Below, piece after piece: positions 35,858-44,342 of a stretch of DNA of 64,000 nt. Source of the DNA: Mycobacterium colombiense CECT 3035. GTDB taxonomy: Bacteria > Actinomycetota > Actinomycetes > Mycobacteriales > Mycobacteriaceae. Position 1 is the stretch's first letter. Each line of letters opens with the position of its first letter. A model generated the notes under the pieces. It was not told the origin of the DNA. It saw only the letters and a program-made list of their open reading frames with translations, and did no database searches. The position numbers were made by a program, and so were the translations under genes. The DNA lies in assembly GCF_002105755.1 (NCBI RefSeq), contig NZ_CP020821.1:1302001-1366000 (forward strand), read 5' to 3'.

Positions 35858-37161
35858 CCGCGGTGCTGGATTATGGCCTGTTGCCGCCCGAGATCAACTC
35901 CGGGCGTATGTATTCCGGGCCGGGGCCGGCCCCGCTGCTGACCGCCGCAGCCGCCTGGAATGGGCTGGCCGCGGAGCTGAGGTCGATGGCCTCGTCCCAG
36001 AACTCGGTGATCGCCGCGCTCGTCGATCAGTGGCATGGTTCGGCCGCGGCGTCGATGGCCGCCTCTGCCGCGCCCTATGCGGAGTGGATGAGCGCCACCG
36101 CCGCCCAAGCCGAGCAGACTGCCGCTCAAGCCACCGCCGCGGCGACGGCTTATGAAACGGCGTTCGCGGCGACGGTGCCGCCACCGGTGATCGCCGCCAA
36201 CCGCACCCTGCTGATGTCGCTGATCGCGACGAACTTCCTGGGCCAGAACACCGCCGCCATCGCGGCCGTTGAGGCCCACTACGGCGAAATGTGGGCGCAG
36301 GATGCCGCCGCCATGTACGGCTATGCCGGCGATTCGGCGATCGCCTCGGCGGTGACCCCCTTCGCCCCGCCTCCTCAGACCACCACTGCGACAGGGCAGG
36401 CCACGCAGGCCGACGCGGTCACGCAGGCCACCGCCACCTCGGCCGCGTCGAATACGCAGACCGCGCTGTCGCAACTGCAGACCGCGCTGCCGACGACTCT
36501 CCAAAGCCTCGCGATGCCCTCGTCGGTGTCGTCGCCCACGTCGGATTTGATCGATTGGCTGGGATTCGGCGGGGCGGACTTCTCCAGTCCGAAGGGAATC
36601 CTGAACTTCCTGGCCGGAACGGATGGGTCCCCGATGGGTGCCTTTCTCAACAACAACTTGCTGAACACCATATTTTCGTCAGGGTTCTACATGCCGGGTA
36701 ACTACCTGGGCACTATGACCGACTTCGCCGGCATGGCGAGCTCCGGTGGCGCCGCGAGCGCCGGAGCGGCGGCCGAGGGTGCCGCCGCGGGAGCGGGCTC
36801 AGTCGAAGCTGCGCTCGCGAACGCGGTCAGCCCGCTGGGGCCGACGGGTCTGGGCGGTGCGGTATCGGCGGGCCTGAACCAGGCTTCGTCGGTCGGGGCT
36901 CTGTCGGTTCCGTACGGGTGGACCACCGCCGCCCCGGAAATCACCCTCGCCGCGCAGGCGTTGCCCAGTGGCGGGCTCGGCGCGGCACCCGCCGTCGCGG
37001 CGGGGGCCGAGGGAAGCCTGCTCAACGAATTGGCCCTGGCGGGATTGGCGGGACGCGGGGTGAGCGGCATGGGCACGGGCGGACGCTCGATGGGGGTCAC
37101 CGCTGCCCAAAACCGGCCGCTGCCCATCGTCATCGTAAAACCACCCCCGTCGGCCGAATGA
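35854..37161 (+). CDS. PPE family protein (PPE-SVP subfamily)
   Basis: The 435-residue protein has the N-terminal PPE domain (residues 1-175). The Pro-Pro-Glu motif is at 11-13 and the W-x-G turn (WHG) at 60-62. A Ser/Ala-rich linker follows, and the C-terminal part carries the SVP signature (GALSVPYGW near 350). PPE proteins are exported by type VII (ESX) secretion, usually with a PE partner; none is adjacent. The leader holds a B12 riboswitch and a coupled small ORF. The downstream cob genes seen with PPE2 of M. tuberculosis are absent, so this is a distinct locus. Confidence 0.93.
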   Translation: MTAVLDYGLLPPEINSGRMYSGPGPAPLLTAAAAWNGLAAELRSMASSQNSVIAALVDQWHGSAAASMAASAAPYAEWMSATAAQAEQTAAQATAAATAYETAFAATVPPPVIAANRTLLMSLIATNFLGQNTAAIAAVEAHYGEMWAQDAAAMYGYAGDSAIASAVTPFAPPPQTTTATGQATQADAVTQATATSAASNTQTALSQLQTALPTTLQSLAMPSSVSSPTSDLIDWLGFGGADFSSPKGILNFLAGTDGSPMGAFLNNNLLNTIFSSGFYMPGNYLGTMTDFAGMASSGGAASAGAAAEGAAAGAGSVEAALANAVSPLGPTGLGGAVSAGLNQASSVGALSVPYGWTTAAPEITLAAQALPSGGLGAAPAVAAGAEGSLLNELALAGLAGRGVSGMGTGGRSMGVTAAQNRPLPIVIVKPPPSAE

Positions 37162-37384
37162 CCCGACTTCGGCGGCCCGGGCCGTCGACCGGACAGCGGC
37201 ACGCTCCTCAATCATGCTGCGCAGCAACGTCATCGCTACCCGTCATCGCTACGCCGCCACCGGGGAAAGCACGGGCCGCGGTTGGGCCGCGCGGCTCGCC
37301 GGTTCGGTTCCTCCGACGCCGGTGACAATCGCGCGCCGCTTGCCGGCTTACCTCCCGGCCGGGCGGGTGGCAGGATCTCGGGGC
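37162..37384. other. Intergenic region after PPE
   Basis: These 223 bases lie between the PPE stop and the holin-like gene. A palindromic GGCCCGGGCC (37172-37181) follows the PPE stop and could help termination. An open frame runs from 37214 into the next gene but reads as low-complexity sequence, so it is not taken as the start. Confidence 0.45.
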
Positions 37385-37780
37385 ATGGGCCCTTTTCTGT
37401 TGCGCGCCGCATTGACCGGATTGGCGTTGTGGATCGTCACCCTGTTCGTGCACGGCCTGACCTTCGTGGGTGGCGACACGAAGCTGGAGCGGGTCGGCAT
37501 CATCTTCGTGGTCGCCGTGATCTTCGGTCTCGTCAACGCCTTCATCAAGCCGATCGTCCAGATCCTGTCGATCCCGCTGTACATCCTGACGCTCGGCCTG
37601 TTCCACGTCGTCGTCAACGCGCTGATGCTGTGGATCACCGCGTGGATCACCGAGCACACCACGCATTGGGGACTGCAGATCGACCACTTCTGGTGGACCG
37701 CGATTTGGGCCGCGATCGTGCTGTCGATCGTTAGTTGGTTGCTGTCCTTGGTGATTCGGCGCACCGGCGCCGGACGCTAG
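37385..37780 (+). CDS. Phage-holin-4-like integral membrane protein (Rv1903-like)
   Basis: The 131-residue protein has four hydrophobic helices: LLRAALTGLALWIVTLFV, VGIIFVVAVIFGLVNAF, LYILTLGLFHVVVNALMLWI and a last one ending in LLSLVIRR. The motif NAFIKPIVQILSIPLYILTLG is diagnostic of the PF04020-type family, widespread in bacteria and of unknown function despite the holin name. It overlaps the convergent aao gene by 4 bases. Confidence 0.85.
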   Translation: MGPFLLRAALTGLALWIVTLFVHGLTFVGGDTKLERVGIIFVVAVIFGLVNAFIKPIVQILSIPLYILTLGLFHVVVNALMLWITAWITEHTTHWGLQIDHFWWTAIWAAIVLSIVSWLLSLVIRRTGAGR

Positions 37781-38742
37781 CCCTCGGTTGCCAGGCTTAC
37801 GACGTCGCGCGCGCAACCCCAGGACAGGGTGACGCCGTTGCCGCCGTGCCCGTAATTGTGGATGCACCGCGCCCGTCCCAACGGCTCGGCCTCCACCCGC
37901 ACCGACGGGCGGTCGGGACGCAGCCCGGTGATCACCTCGATCACCTCGGCGTCGTTGAGCCTCGGCTCGACGGCGCGGCAGCGCCGCAGGATGCGTTCGG
38001 TCAGATCCGGTTCCGCCGCGGTGTCCCAGCGGTCGGGGATGCTGATGCCGCCGCAGACCACCCGCCGCGGGTGGGGGAAGTAGCAGGTCCATTCCGGACC
38101 GTCGTTGATGTGCACAAACGGTTGCCGCAGACCGGGATTGGTGAGCACCACGTGCTGGCCGAACAACGGCCGCACGGTGTCGTCACCGGTCAGCGCGCCC
38201 GCGGCCAGGCCGGTGCAGTTGACGACGATCGCGGCGGCGTCGGCGGCCTCCGCCAGGGATTGCACGGGATGTTCCTCGATTTCGCAGCCGGCCGACGCCA
38301 GCCTGCGGGTCAGGTAGTCGAGGTAGTGCGGCATGTCGATCATCGGCACGGTCGCGCGAAATCCGGTGCCGAAGCCGCCGGGCATGTCGGTCGGGTCGGC
38401 CGGGCGCAGGTCGGGGATCAGCGCCGCCGCCGACGATGACATCGCCTGGCCCGCGCTCAACTCACCGACGGCCAGCACCGGCGCCAGCTGAACCCCGGAA
38501 TCGGGGTCCTGCGCCAGCTCGGTGAACACCCGCAGCGAGTGCTCGACCCAGCCCACCGTCTCGGCCGCGCGCTCGGCGGGTCGCGGTGGAAGCCAGATAG
38601 CACCGGCCACCGCCGACGTCGTTTGCTTCAGTGTCGCGGCCGCCCATACCCGGACCGGCCAGCCCGCCTCGGCAAGACAGATGGCCGACGTCAATCCGCT
38701 GACGCCTGCGCCGACGACAACGACCTGCTGCGAATGTGCCAC
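37777..38742 (-). CDS. aao: D-amino acid oxidase
   Basis: The 321-residue FAD-dependent oxidase has the N-terminal dinucleotide fold VVVGAGVSGLTSAICLAEAG and WVEHSLRVFTEL. The substrate-binding region is RCRAVEPRLN, and the C-terminal flavin motif is NYGHGGNGVTLSWGCA. It converts D-amino acids to 2-oxo acids with release of ammonia and peroxide. Length equals Rv1905c. It lies next to the Rv1906c-like gene, as in M. tuberculosis. Confidence 0.9.
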   Translation of the reverse strand: MAHSQQVVVVGAGVSGLTSAICLAEAGWPVRVWAAATLKQTTSAVAGAIWLPPRPAERAAETVGWVEHSLRVFTELAQDPDSGVQLAPVLAVGELSAGQAMSSSAAALIPDLRPADPTDMPGGFGTGFRATVPMIDMPHYLDYLTRRLASAGCEIEEHPVQSLAEAADAAAIVVNCTGLAAGALTGDDTVRPLFGQHVVLTNPGLRQPFVHINDGPEWTCYFPHPRRVVCGGISIPDRWDTAAEPDLTERILRRCRAVEPRLNDAEVIEVITGLRPDRPSVRVEAEPLGRARCIHNYGHGGNGVTLSWGCARDVVSLATEG

Positions 38743-38812
38743 GGCGCCACCGTAGCGAAAAGGCCCCGTCGCGGGTGGCGCCGCGGTCAGCGGCGAGCGC
38801 TCGTCAGGCGGG

Positions 38813-39487
38813 TCAGGAATGCGCGGCCTGCGGGGCCGCCGAGGTTGCCGGTGCGGCCGGTGCGGCGGCCGGAGCCTGCGGGGCCGGTGCAGCCGCCGGT
38901 GCTTGCGGGGCCGGTGACGCGGCCGGAGCCTGCGGGGCCGGCGAGGCCGGCTTCGCCTGCTGCTGACCGCCCAGCAGGCTGTTGAGGATGCCGAGCGTGC
39001 CCTGGACGCCCGCGGGCGGTGCCGTGGAGGGCGGAACGGCGTCCGGCGTCAGCTGCCAGGGCTGGCAGCCGGAAGTCTTGAACGCCTTGTCGCCCGCATC
39101 GATCTGCACCACCTGCGGCTTCTTCGACATGGCGTTGTCGATGAGGGCGCCGTCCGGGTTGCTCATCCGCTTCCAATAGCAGGTGCCGTTGTCGACGGGA
39201 CCACCGGAGCTGTAGATGCCCGGCACGATGTCCGTGCCGACCGCATAGATGCCGTCCTTGTCGATGGACGTCTTCGGCCCGGCGGGTGCCGGCGAGGCGT
39301 CCGGCGACGGCGCGGCCGACGGCGCCGCTGACGCGGCCGGTGCCGGTGATGCCGCCCCGGGTGCCGGCCCTGGTGCCGGTCCGTGTGTCTCGTCCGGATC
39401 GGCGCTGGCGACCACGGTGGACGCGGCCCAGCCCGCGACCATCAGGCTCGCAGCAACCAGCCTTGCCGCAGTAGCTACTCCACCCAT
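38813..39487 (-). CDS. Secreted Pro/Ala-rich protein (Rv1906c-like)
   Basis: The 224-residue exported protein has a signal peptide (ARLVAASLMVAGWAASTVVASA), a Pro/Ala-rich linker and a compact domain (about 75-160: DGIYAVGTDIVPGIYSSGGP, CYWKRMSNPDG, SGCQPWQL). A long Pro/Ala/Gln tail with repeated PAPQAPAA units ends it. The core domain is found in several mycobacterial exported proteins; the tail is longer than in M. tuberculosis, where the protein has about 156 residues. ATG at 39487 starts the signal peptide. Confidence 0.8.
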   Translation of the reverse strand: MGGVATAARLVAASLMVAGWAASTVVASADPDETHGPAPGPAPGAASPAPAASAAPSAAPSPDASPAPAGPKTSIDKDGIYAVGTDIVPGIYSSGGPVDNGTCYWKRMSNPDGALIDNAMSKKPQVVQIDAGDKAFKTSGCQPWQLTPDAVPPSTAPPAGVQGTLGILNSLLGGQQQAKPASPAPQAPAASPAPQAPAAAPAPQAPAAAPAAPATSAAPQAAHS

Positions 39488-39558
39488 AGAGACCGAGGGT
39501 ACCGGGGTCAACAACCTAATTCATATCGTTGTGAAATCGGCGCTGCGGCAAATGCCGC

Positions 39559-40053
39559 CTAGGCGAGCCGGTGCACCCGCCCCGCGTAACCGAGCGCGTG
39601 CTCATAGGTCTCGAGGTTGTCGCGGGAAATCTTCGCGTGCACCGGGCGTTCGAGGAAGAAGCGCAGCACCGGGTTGTAGGCGTGATAGGTCTCGTGGAAG
39701 GTCAGCACGGTGGTGCCGTCGGGCTGCTCTTCGAGGCGGTGATAGCCCTCGGCGCGGGACCATAGCGGAGCGCCGACGGCGACATAGCGCGACAGCTTGT
39801 TGAGCTCTGCCTCGGTCACCGTTTCCCACGATCGCGCCCTGCCGCCGGTCAGCAGGTATTTGGGCACTGCGAAGACGCAGGTGCGGACCAGGCCCTCACC
39901 GGCTTCGTTGCCCTCGTTGAGGATTTCCATGCTGCCGGTGGGCCAGGTAAGCACCCGCGGACGCGGGGCGTTCGGCGGCGCCGGCGGATGCAGGACCCGC
40001 CAGACTTTCCGCGGCGGGGCGTCGATGTGGAATCGCACGGTGTAGGACTGCAT
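39559..40053 (-). CDS. SRPBCC family protein
   Basis: The product has 164 residues with a polyketide-cyclase/START-like pattern: YTVRFHIDAPPRKVWRVLHP, then GSMEILNEGNEAGEGLVRTCVF, TFHETYHAYNPVLRFFLE and a final helix. It would bind a hydrophobic molecule. Its start overlaps the nitroreductase stop by 1 base, making it the last gene of a leftward five-gene set. Confidence 0.76.
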   Translation of the reverse strand: MQSYTVRFHIDAPPRKVWRVLHPPAPPNAPRPRVLTWPTGSMEILNEGNEAGEGLVRTCVFAVPKYLLTGGRARSWETVTEAELNKLSRYVAVGAPLWSRAEGYHRLEEQPDGTTVLTFHETYHAYNPVLRFFLERPVHAKISRDNLETYEHALGYAGRVHRLA

Positions 40054-40694
40054 CAGCTCTCCCCATCGGCTGGCATCCAGCTGTTCCAGAACGTGATGGA
40101 CTCGGCGGGGGGCCGCTTGGCCGGCCGGAAGTCAGTGCCGATCGTGTAGGCGACGGGGAACAGCGCGGCCTGCGTGACGGTGGGCGGGATGCCGAGCAGC
40201 TCGGCCACCTCCTGCTCCTTGAACAGATGCATCGTCGTCCACACCGACCCCAGCCCGCGCGAACGCAGTGCCAGCAGAAAGCTCCAGCCGGCCGGGATGA
40301 TCGAGGCCCAGGCCGCAGCGGCGATGCCCAATGGGGCGCCGTCGACGCGCTGTTCGATGCACGGGATGACGTGGACCGGTACGTCCGCCAGCGTCCCGGT
40401 CAGACTCATCGCGCTCTGATACACCCGCTGCGTTTGCGGATCTGTCGCGCTGTTGGCCGCATACTCCAGGTATTGCGCGCCGATGCTGCGGTAGATCTCG
40501 GCGATCGCGGCTCGCTTGTCCGCATCGGTGATCACCAGCCACCGCCAGTCCTGCGTGTTGCTGGCCGTGGGCGCCTGCATCGCCAGCTGGATGCACTCCA
40601 GGATCACCTCGCGACTTACCGGGCGGGTCAGGTCGAGGCGTTTGCGAACCGACCGCGTGGTGCTCAGCAATTCGTCAACGGTGGCGATGTCCAT
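40053..40694 (-). CDS. Nitroreductase family FMN-dependent oxidoreductase
   Basis: The 213-residue nitroreductase fold begins VDELLSTTRSVRKRLDLTRPVS, followed by QLAMQAPTASNTQDWRW. It has the FMN-binding GLGSVWTTMHLFKEQEVAELLGIP segment. These enzymes reduce nitro groups, quinones or related substrates with NAD(P)H. The ATG at 40694 is placed by GGAAGGA. It sits between an AhpD-like gene (17-base gap) and the SRPBCC gene (1-base overlap), under probable control of the LysR regulator at 42736. Confidence 0.86.
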   Translation of the reverse strand: MDIATVDELLSTTRSVRKRLDLTRPVSREVILECIQLAMQAPTASNTQDWRWLVITDADKRAAIAEIYRSIGAQYLEYAANSATDPQTQRVYQSAMSLTGTLADVPVHVIPCIEQRVDGAPLGIAAAAWASIIPAGWSFLLALRSRGLGSVWTTMHLFKEQEVAELLGIPPTVTQAALFPVAYTIGTDFRPAKRPPAESITFWNSWMPADGES

Positions 40695-40711
40695 TGGTTC
40701 CTTCCGAGTCG

Positions 40712-41194
40712 TCAGAGGTCGATGGCGCAGGACTGCTCGACGCCCAACACGCTCAGCGAGCGTCCCAGGCCGAGAAACACCGCGACGCACAGCGTGAGAT
40801 CCAGGATCTCCTCGTCGGAGAAGGACGCCCGAAGGCGTTGAAAGAAGGCGTCATCCAGCGAGGCGTGGTCGGTGGCGAAGCGCTCGGCGTACTCGATGCA
40901 AAGGCGTTGTCGCGGGGTGTATCCCGGGTAGCGGGCGTACGCGGCGACGTTGTCGTACAGCTCGGGGGCCAGGCCGGCATCCAGCACCGACCGGGCCCGA
41001 AAATCCGAGCAGGCCACGCAGTCGTTGATCTGGGCGATGCGCATCCTGGCCAGCTCCCGCTCGTCGGCCGGAAGGATGCTCTGCTGATAGGCGCCGCGGA
41101 TCATGCGTTCGACCATGCCGCCGAGTTCGGGCCGCAGCGTCCAGATCATGGCGGCGTCGCCGCCGGGACCATCCGGCACGTCGAGACGGGCCAT
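40712..41194 (-). CDS. Carboxymuconolactone decarboxylase/AhpD-like protein
   Basis: The 160-residue protein has a Cys59-Val-Ala-Cys62 redox pair in NDCVACSDFR and the CMD helices (YAERFATDHASLDDAFF, LDLTLCVAVFLGLGRSL). It is a paralogue of 5225-5719 with the same RELAR...C-x2-C layout. Both a ring-cleavage decarboxylase and a peroxidase role are possible. It follows the nitronate monooxygenase gene by 64 bases on the same strand. Confidence 0.82.
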   Translation of the reverse strand: MARLDVPDGPGGDAAMIWTLRPELGGMVERMIRGAYQQSILPADERELARMRIAQINDCVACSDFRARSVLDAGLAPELYDNVAAYARYPGYTPRQRLCIEYAERFATDHASLDDAFFQRLRASFSDEEILDLTLCVAVFLGLGRSLSVLGVEQSCAIDL

Positions 41195-41258
41195 CTGCGA
41201 ACTCCTGCCCGCGAAAGTGAACTACCAGCTGAGCAAACCAGACCCGCCGCTGGGCTGT

Positions 41259-42242
41259 CTAGGGCGCGCCGTCCCGGTTGAGGATGCGCTTGGCTTCGCG
41301 GGCCATGTCGGTGACGATCTCAGCGGCGGGGCGAACGTCACGGATGCACCCCACCCCTTCGCCGGTGAGTATGGCGGCGGTGTCGAAATCCTCTGCAGCG
41401 ACTGCCTTTTCGTAGGCGCTGATCGCTTCGGGCAGTTGCGCCGACAGCTCGGCCTCGTTGCCGTGCCAGGTGTCCAGGAAGGCGTTGCTCAGCGCCCGGG
41501 CGTCGTAACCGGCGGGCCAACCGAGGCGGCGCACAAGGTCATAGACCCGGGTGCGCACGGTGTCGTCCCCGCCGGCCGAAACGGCGCGCCGCTGGGCTCG
41601 TGGTGAGACCAGCGCCTCCGGGGTCGCCCAGAACCGGGTTCCGACGACAGCGCCATCGGCCCCCAGCGCCAGCGCGGCCGCCAGGCCGCGACCATCGCTC
41701 ACGCCGCCCGCGGCCGCCACCAACGTCTCGGGCGAGCGATCCGCCACAAAATCGACGACCTCGGGCACCAGGGTGAAGGTCGACCGCACGCTCATGCCAT
41801 GACCGCCGGCCTCTCCGCCCTGAGCCACAATGACTTCCGCCCCCGCGTCCAAGGCCTGACCCGCCTGATCGAGGGTCTGCACCTGCGCGAGGAGCGGAAC
41901 GCCGGCGGCGTGAATGCGGTCGGCGAAAGGCCGTAGCTCACCGAACGACAGCATCACGGCCGCCGGACGACGGTCCAGGGCGATGTCGAGCACCCCCGGG
42001 TTTCGGGCCAGGCTCCAAGTGATGAAGCCGTATCCCACCCGGGCGTCGGCGGCCCGCTCGATCTGCGCCCGCAGCCATTCGGCGTCGGGGTAGCCCCCAC
42101 CGATGAGGCCCAGGCCGCCCGCCCGCGTCACGGCGGCCGCCAGCTCGCCTCCGGAGACCAGCGCCATCGGCGCGAGCACGATGGGATGCTCGATCCCGAA
42201 CAGCTCGGTGAGTCGCGTCGTCAAACCCGGGGCGGCGCTCAC
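41259..42242 (-). CDS. Nitronate monooxygenase family protein
   Basis: The 327-residue FMN-dependent TIM barrel has FGIEHPIVLAPMALVSGGELAAAVTRAGGLGLIGGGY at the N-terminus. GGEAGGHGMSVRSTFTL and AAGGVSDGRGLAAALALGADGAVVGTRF complete the flavin site. It would oxidise a nitronate or related anion. The start is GTG and overlaps the tautomerase stop by 4 bases, so the two are coupled. It is the second of three related genes in the window. Confidence 0.87.
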   Translation of the reverse strand: MSAAPGLTTRLTELFGIEHPIVLAPMALVSGGELAAAVTRAGGLGLIGGGYPDAEWLRAQIERAADARVGYGFITWSLARNPGVLDIALDRRPAAVMLSFGELRPFADRIHAAGVPLLAQVQTLDQAGQALDAGAEVIVAQGGEAGGHGMSVRSTFTLVPEVVDFVADRSPETLVAAAGGVSDGRGLAAALALGADGAVVGTRFWATPEALVSPRAQRRAVSAGGDDTVRTRVYDLVRRLGWPAGYDARALSNAFLDTWHGNEAELSAQLPEAISAYEKAVAAEDFDTAAILTGEGVGCIRDVRPAAEIVTDMAREAKRILNRDGAP

Positions 42243-42631
42243 TTGAGCTCACCGGTGAGGAACTGCGCCCTGCCGAGGCCGAAAGACCAGTCCTCGTCGC
42301 CATTTTCGGTGACCGCGACGATGAGGTCGGCAGGATCGAGTCCGCAGCGGTCCGAGAGACGCGACGCCAGCAGCTCATAGAACTTCTGCTTGAGCTCGCG
42401 CGGGCGTCGCCGGCTCACCACGTGCAGGACGACCTGGCGAGACGAACGGTCGATGCCCAGACCGGTGTCCAGCGTGACGATCTCGTGGGCCGGATGGGTG
42501 CGCACCACCTGGTAGCGATCCCGCTCCGGGACGCCGAACGCCTCGACCACCGCGTCGTGAATCGTGTCCAGCAGTGCACGAACCTCCGGCGCCGAACGGC
42601 CCTCGACGAGGTCGACATACAACAACGGCAT
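42239..42631 (-). CDS. Tautomerase-fold protein (4-oxalocrotonate tautomerase-like)
   Basis: The 130-residue protein starts M-P-L-L-Y-V-D-L, which exposes the catalytic Pro2 after Met removal. EGRSAPEVRALLDTIHDAVVEAFGVPERDRY and LASRLSDRCGLDPADLIVAVTENG complete a fused-type tautomerase fold. Such enzymes shift keto/enol double bonds or dehalogenate in aromatic breakdown. GGAGG lies 6 bases before the ATG. It is first in the leftward set and divergent from a LysR gene. Confidence 0.82.
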   Translation of the reverse strand: MPLLYVDLVEGRSAPEVRALLDTIHDAVVEAFGVPERDRYQVVRTHPAHEIVTLDTGLGIDRSSRQVVLHVVSRRRPRELKQKFYELLASRLSDRCGLDPADLIVAVTENGDEDWSFGLGRAQFLTGELK

Positions 42632-42702
42632 TTTTCCTCCTGCGATTAGCGGATTACGCATCCGTTGCAACCGACGGTAGGCCCGCGGGAATCCCGCGTG
42701 AA

Positions 42703-42720
42703 ATGCCTTCTGTAGGGCAT
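42703..42720. promoter_or_regulatory. LysR-type inverted repeat between tautomerase and LysR genes
   Basis: ATGCC (42703-42707) and GGCAT (42716-42720) are inverted with an 8-base gap, in the 104-base divergent region. This fits the dyad usual for LysR regulators and sits just upstream of the regulator start. Confidence 0.5.
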
Positions 42721-42735
42721 CTATGCTCGTCAGGC

Positions 42736-43605
42736 ATGGATGTAGTGCAGGCAGGCCGGGTCGAGTTGCGCCACCTGCGGGCATTCGAGGCGGTGGCGCG
42801 CCTCGCGTCGTTCACGCAGGCCGCCCAGGAACTCAGCATCACCCAGCCCGCGCTGAGCAGGACCATCCAGCAGCTCGAGGACGCGCTGGAAGCGACGCTG
42901 CTGGACCGGAGTTCGCGACACGTGACGACCACCTCGGCCGGGCGGATTTTTTTCGACCACGTCGAGCGGGTCCTCGCCGAGCTGGGACGCGGCGTGGACG
43001 CCGTCCGGCAGCAGGCGAGCATCCGCCTCGGGTTCAGTTGGCTGCTGCCCGACCCGTGGGCGCAGGACACCGTCGCGCGCTTCGAGCGGGCCGCCCGGAC
43101 CACGGTCAACCTGATCCGCACCGACGACGCGCTCGGCGCGGTCCAGCAGGGCAGAGTCGACATCGCGCTGGTGCGTGGGCATGTCACGTCGACCGCCATC
43201 CGGATCGTGCACCTCTTCGACGAGCCACGCGTGGCCGTGTGTTCGGTCCACTCGCCCCTCGCAGAGCGGGCGACGTTGGACTGGACCGAGGTGCCACGGT
43301 GGCCGCTGGTGGTGAACACCACCAGTGGCACCACCGGGCCCTGGTCGTGGCCCGCGGGCGGGGGTCCCGAAATCGTGGTCGAGACAACGAATTTCGATGA
43401 GTGGATCGAATCCGTCGCGGCCGGCCGGGGCATCGGGGTCATCCCCGACGTCGCCGTCAGACGCAACATCCACCCGGGCGTGCGGTTCGTCGGGCTGCGG
43501 GGCGCCCCCGACATCCCCGTCGCGCTGGCGTTTTTGAAGCGGTCCAACGGGCCCGTGCTGCGCCGCTTCATCGAGGCGGCGGTGGACGCCGCGACCGAGC
43601 CGTGA
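42736..43605 (+). CDS. LysR-family transcriptional regulator
   Basis: The 289-residue regulator has the N-terminal winged helix (ELRHLRAFEAVARLASFTQAAQELSITQPALSRTIQQLE) at residues 10-48. The remainder is a periplasmic-binding-protein-like effector domain (about 95-285). It would sense a pathway intermediate and switch the divergent tautomerase/nitronate monooxygenase/nitroreductase operon. The effector is unknown. Confidence 0.88.
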   Translation: MDVVQAGRVELRHLRAFEAVARLASFTQAAQELSITQPALSRTIQQLEDALEATLLDRSSRHVTTTSAGRIFFDHVERVLAELGRGVDAVRQQASIRLGFSWLLPDPWAQDTVARFERAARTTVNLIRTDDALGAVQQGRVDIALVRGHVTSTAIRIVHLFDEPRVAVCSVHSPLAERATLDWTEVPRWPLVVNTTSGTTGPWSWPAGGGPEIVVETTNFDEWIESVAAGRGIGVIPDVAVRRNIHPGVRFVGLRGAPDIPVALAFLKRSNGPVLRRFIEAAVDAATEP

Positions 43606-43630
43606 CGGATCGCCCCCGCGGGCACCGCCG

Positions 43631-44230
43631 TCAGGCGAGCGGCGCCAGGCCCGAACGCACCAGATCCAGACTCGATGCCACGTCTGCCCCAAGGTCGCCG
43701 GAACAACCCCTGCGACCCCAATTCTCCACTGCCGCAACGAGAGCCGCGGCAATCGCGGAGCCCGCGACCTCGGCGGCCAGGTCGATGTTCGGCAGTTCGG
43801 GATTCCGCTGTCTGACGAAGTCGGTGAGGACCCGGGCGAACGAGGACTGCACGACCCGCAGGTGACCGGCGATCCGCTCGGCGCTGATCAGCTCGGCACG
43901 AGCGGCCGCGGCCTGGCGCACCACTTCGAGGTCGTGCGGAAAAGCGGCGACGCTGGCCAACACCGCGTCGAACAGCGATTCCGAGTCCGGGCGCTGGGCA
44001 AGCGCCTCGGCCAGCCACTCCAACTGGGTCTCGTAGTCCTGGAAGAGCACGGCTTCCTTGGTCGGGAAGTGCCGGAAGAAGGTGCGTTCGGTGACACCGG
44101 CCTCGCGGGCCAGCTCGGTGACGGTGACGTTGGTAAACCCCTTGTGGGCGAAGCTCTTCAACGCCGCTTGGCGAAGTGCGTCGTGCGTCGATCGTCGTCG
44201 TTGCTCGTGACGGTTGCCCGGGGAGGTCAT
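43631..44230 (-). CDS. TetR-family transcriptional regulator
   Basis: The 199-residue repressor-type protein has an N-terminal HTH (AALKSFAHKGFTNVTVTELAREAGVTERTFFRHFPTKEAVL), followed by an all-helical ligand domain. It is divergent from an FAD-dependent oxidoreductase gene. An 18-bp perfect palindrome in the gap is the likely operator for both. The ATG at 44230 is chosen; an upstream extension to 44281 would run into the operator. Confidence 0.87.
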   Translation of the reverse strand: MTSPGNRHEQRRRSTHDALRQAALKSFAHKGFTNVTVTELAREAGVTERTFFRHFPTKEAVLFQDYETQLEWLAEALAQRPDSESLFDAVLASVAAFPHDLEVVRQAAAARAELISAERIAGHLRVVQSSFARVLTDFVRQRNPELPNIDLAAEVAGSAIAAALVAAVENWGRRGCSGDLGADVASSLDLVRSGLAPLA

Positions 44231-44282
44231 CTCAGCGGCGATCGTATCCCAGGCGAGCGGGACACAACTGACATCTTCCAAT

Positions 44283-44300
44283 TATGTCAGTACTGACATA
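44283..44300. promoter_or_regulatory. Perfect 18-bp palindrome, probable TetR operator
   Basis: TATGTCAGTACTGACATA is fully self-complementary. It lies 53 bases from the TetR start and 43 from the FAD enzyme start. An additional half-site (ACTGACAT, about 44267-44274) lies next to it. Confidence 0.78.
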
Positions 44301-44342
44301 TTGTTGGCCGCGACGATCCGACGGAGGCGAAGGGCCGACATC

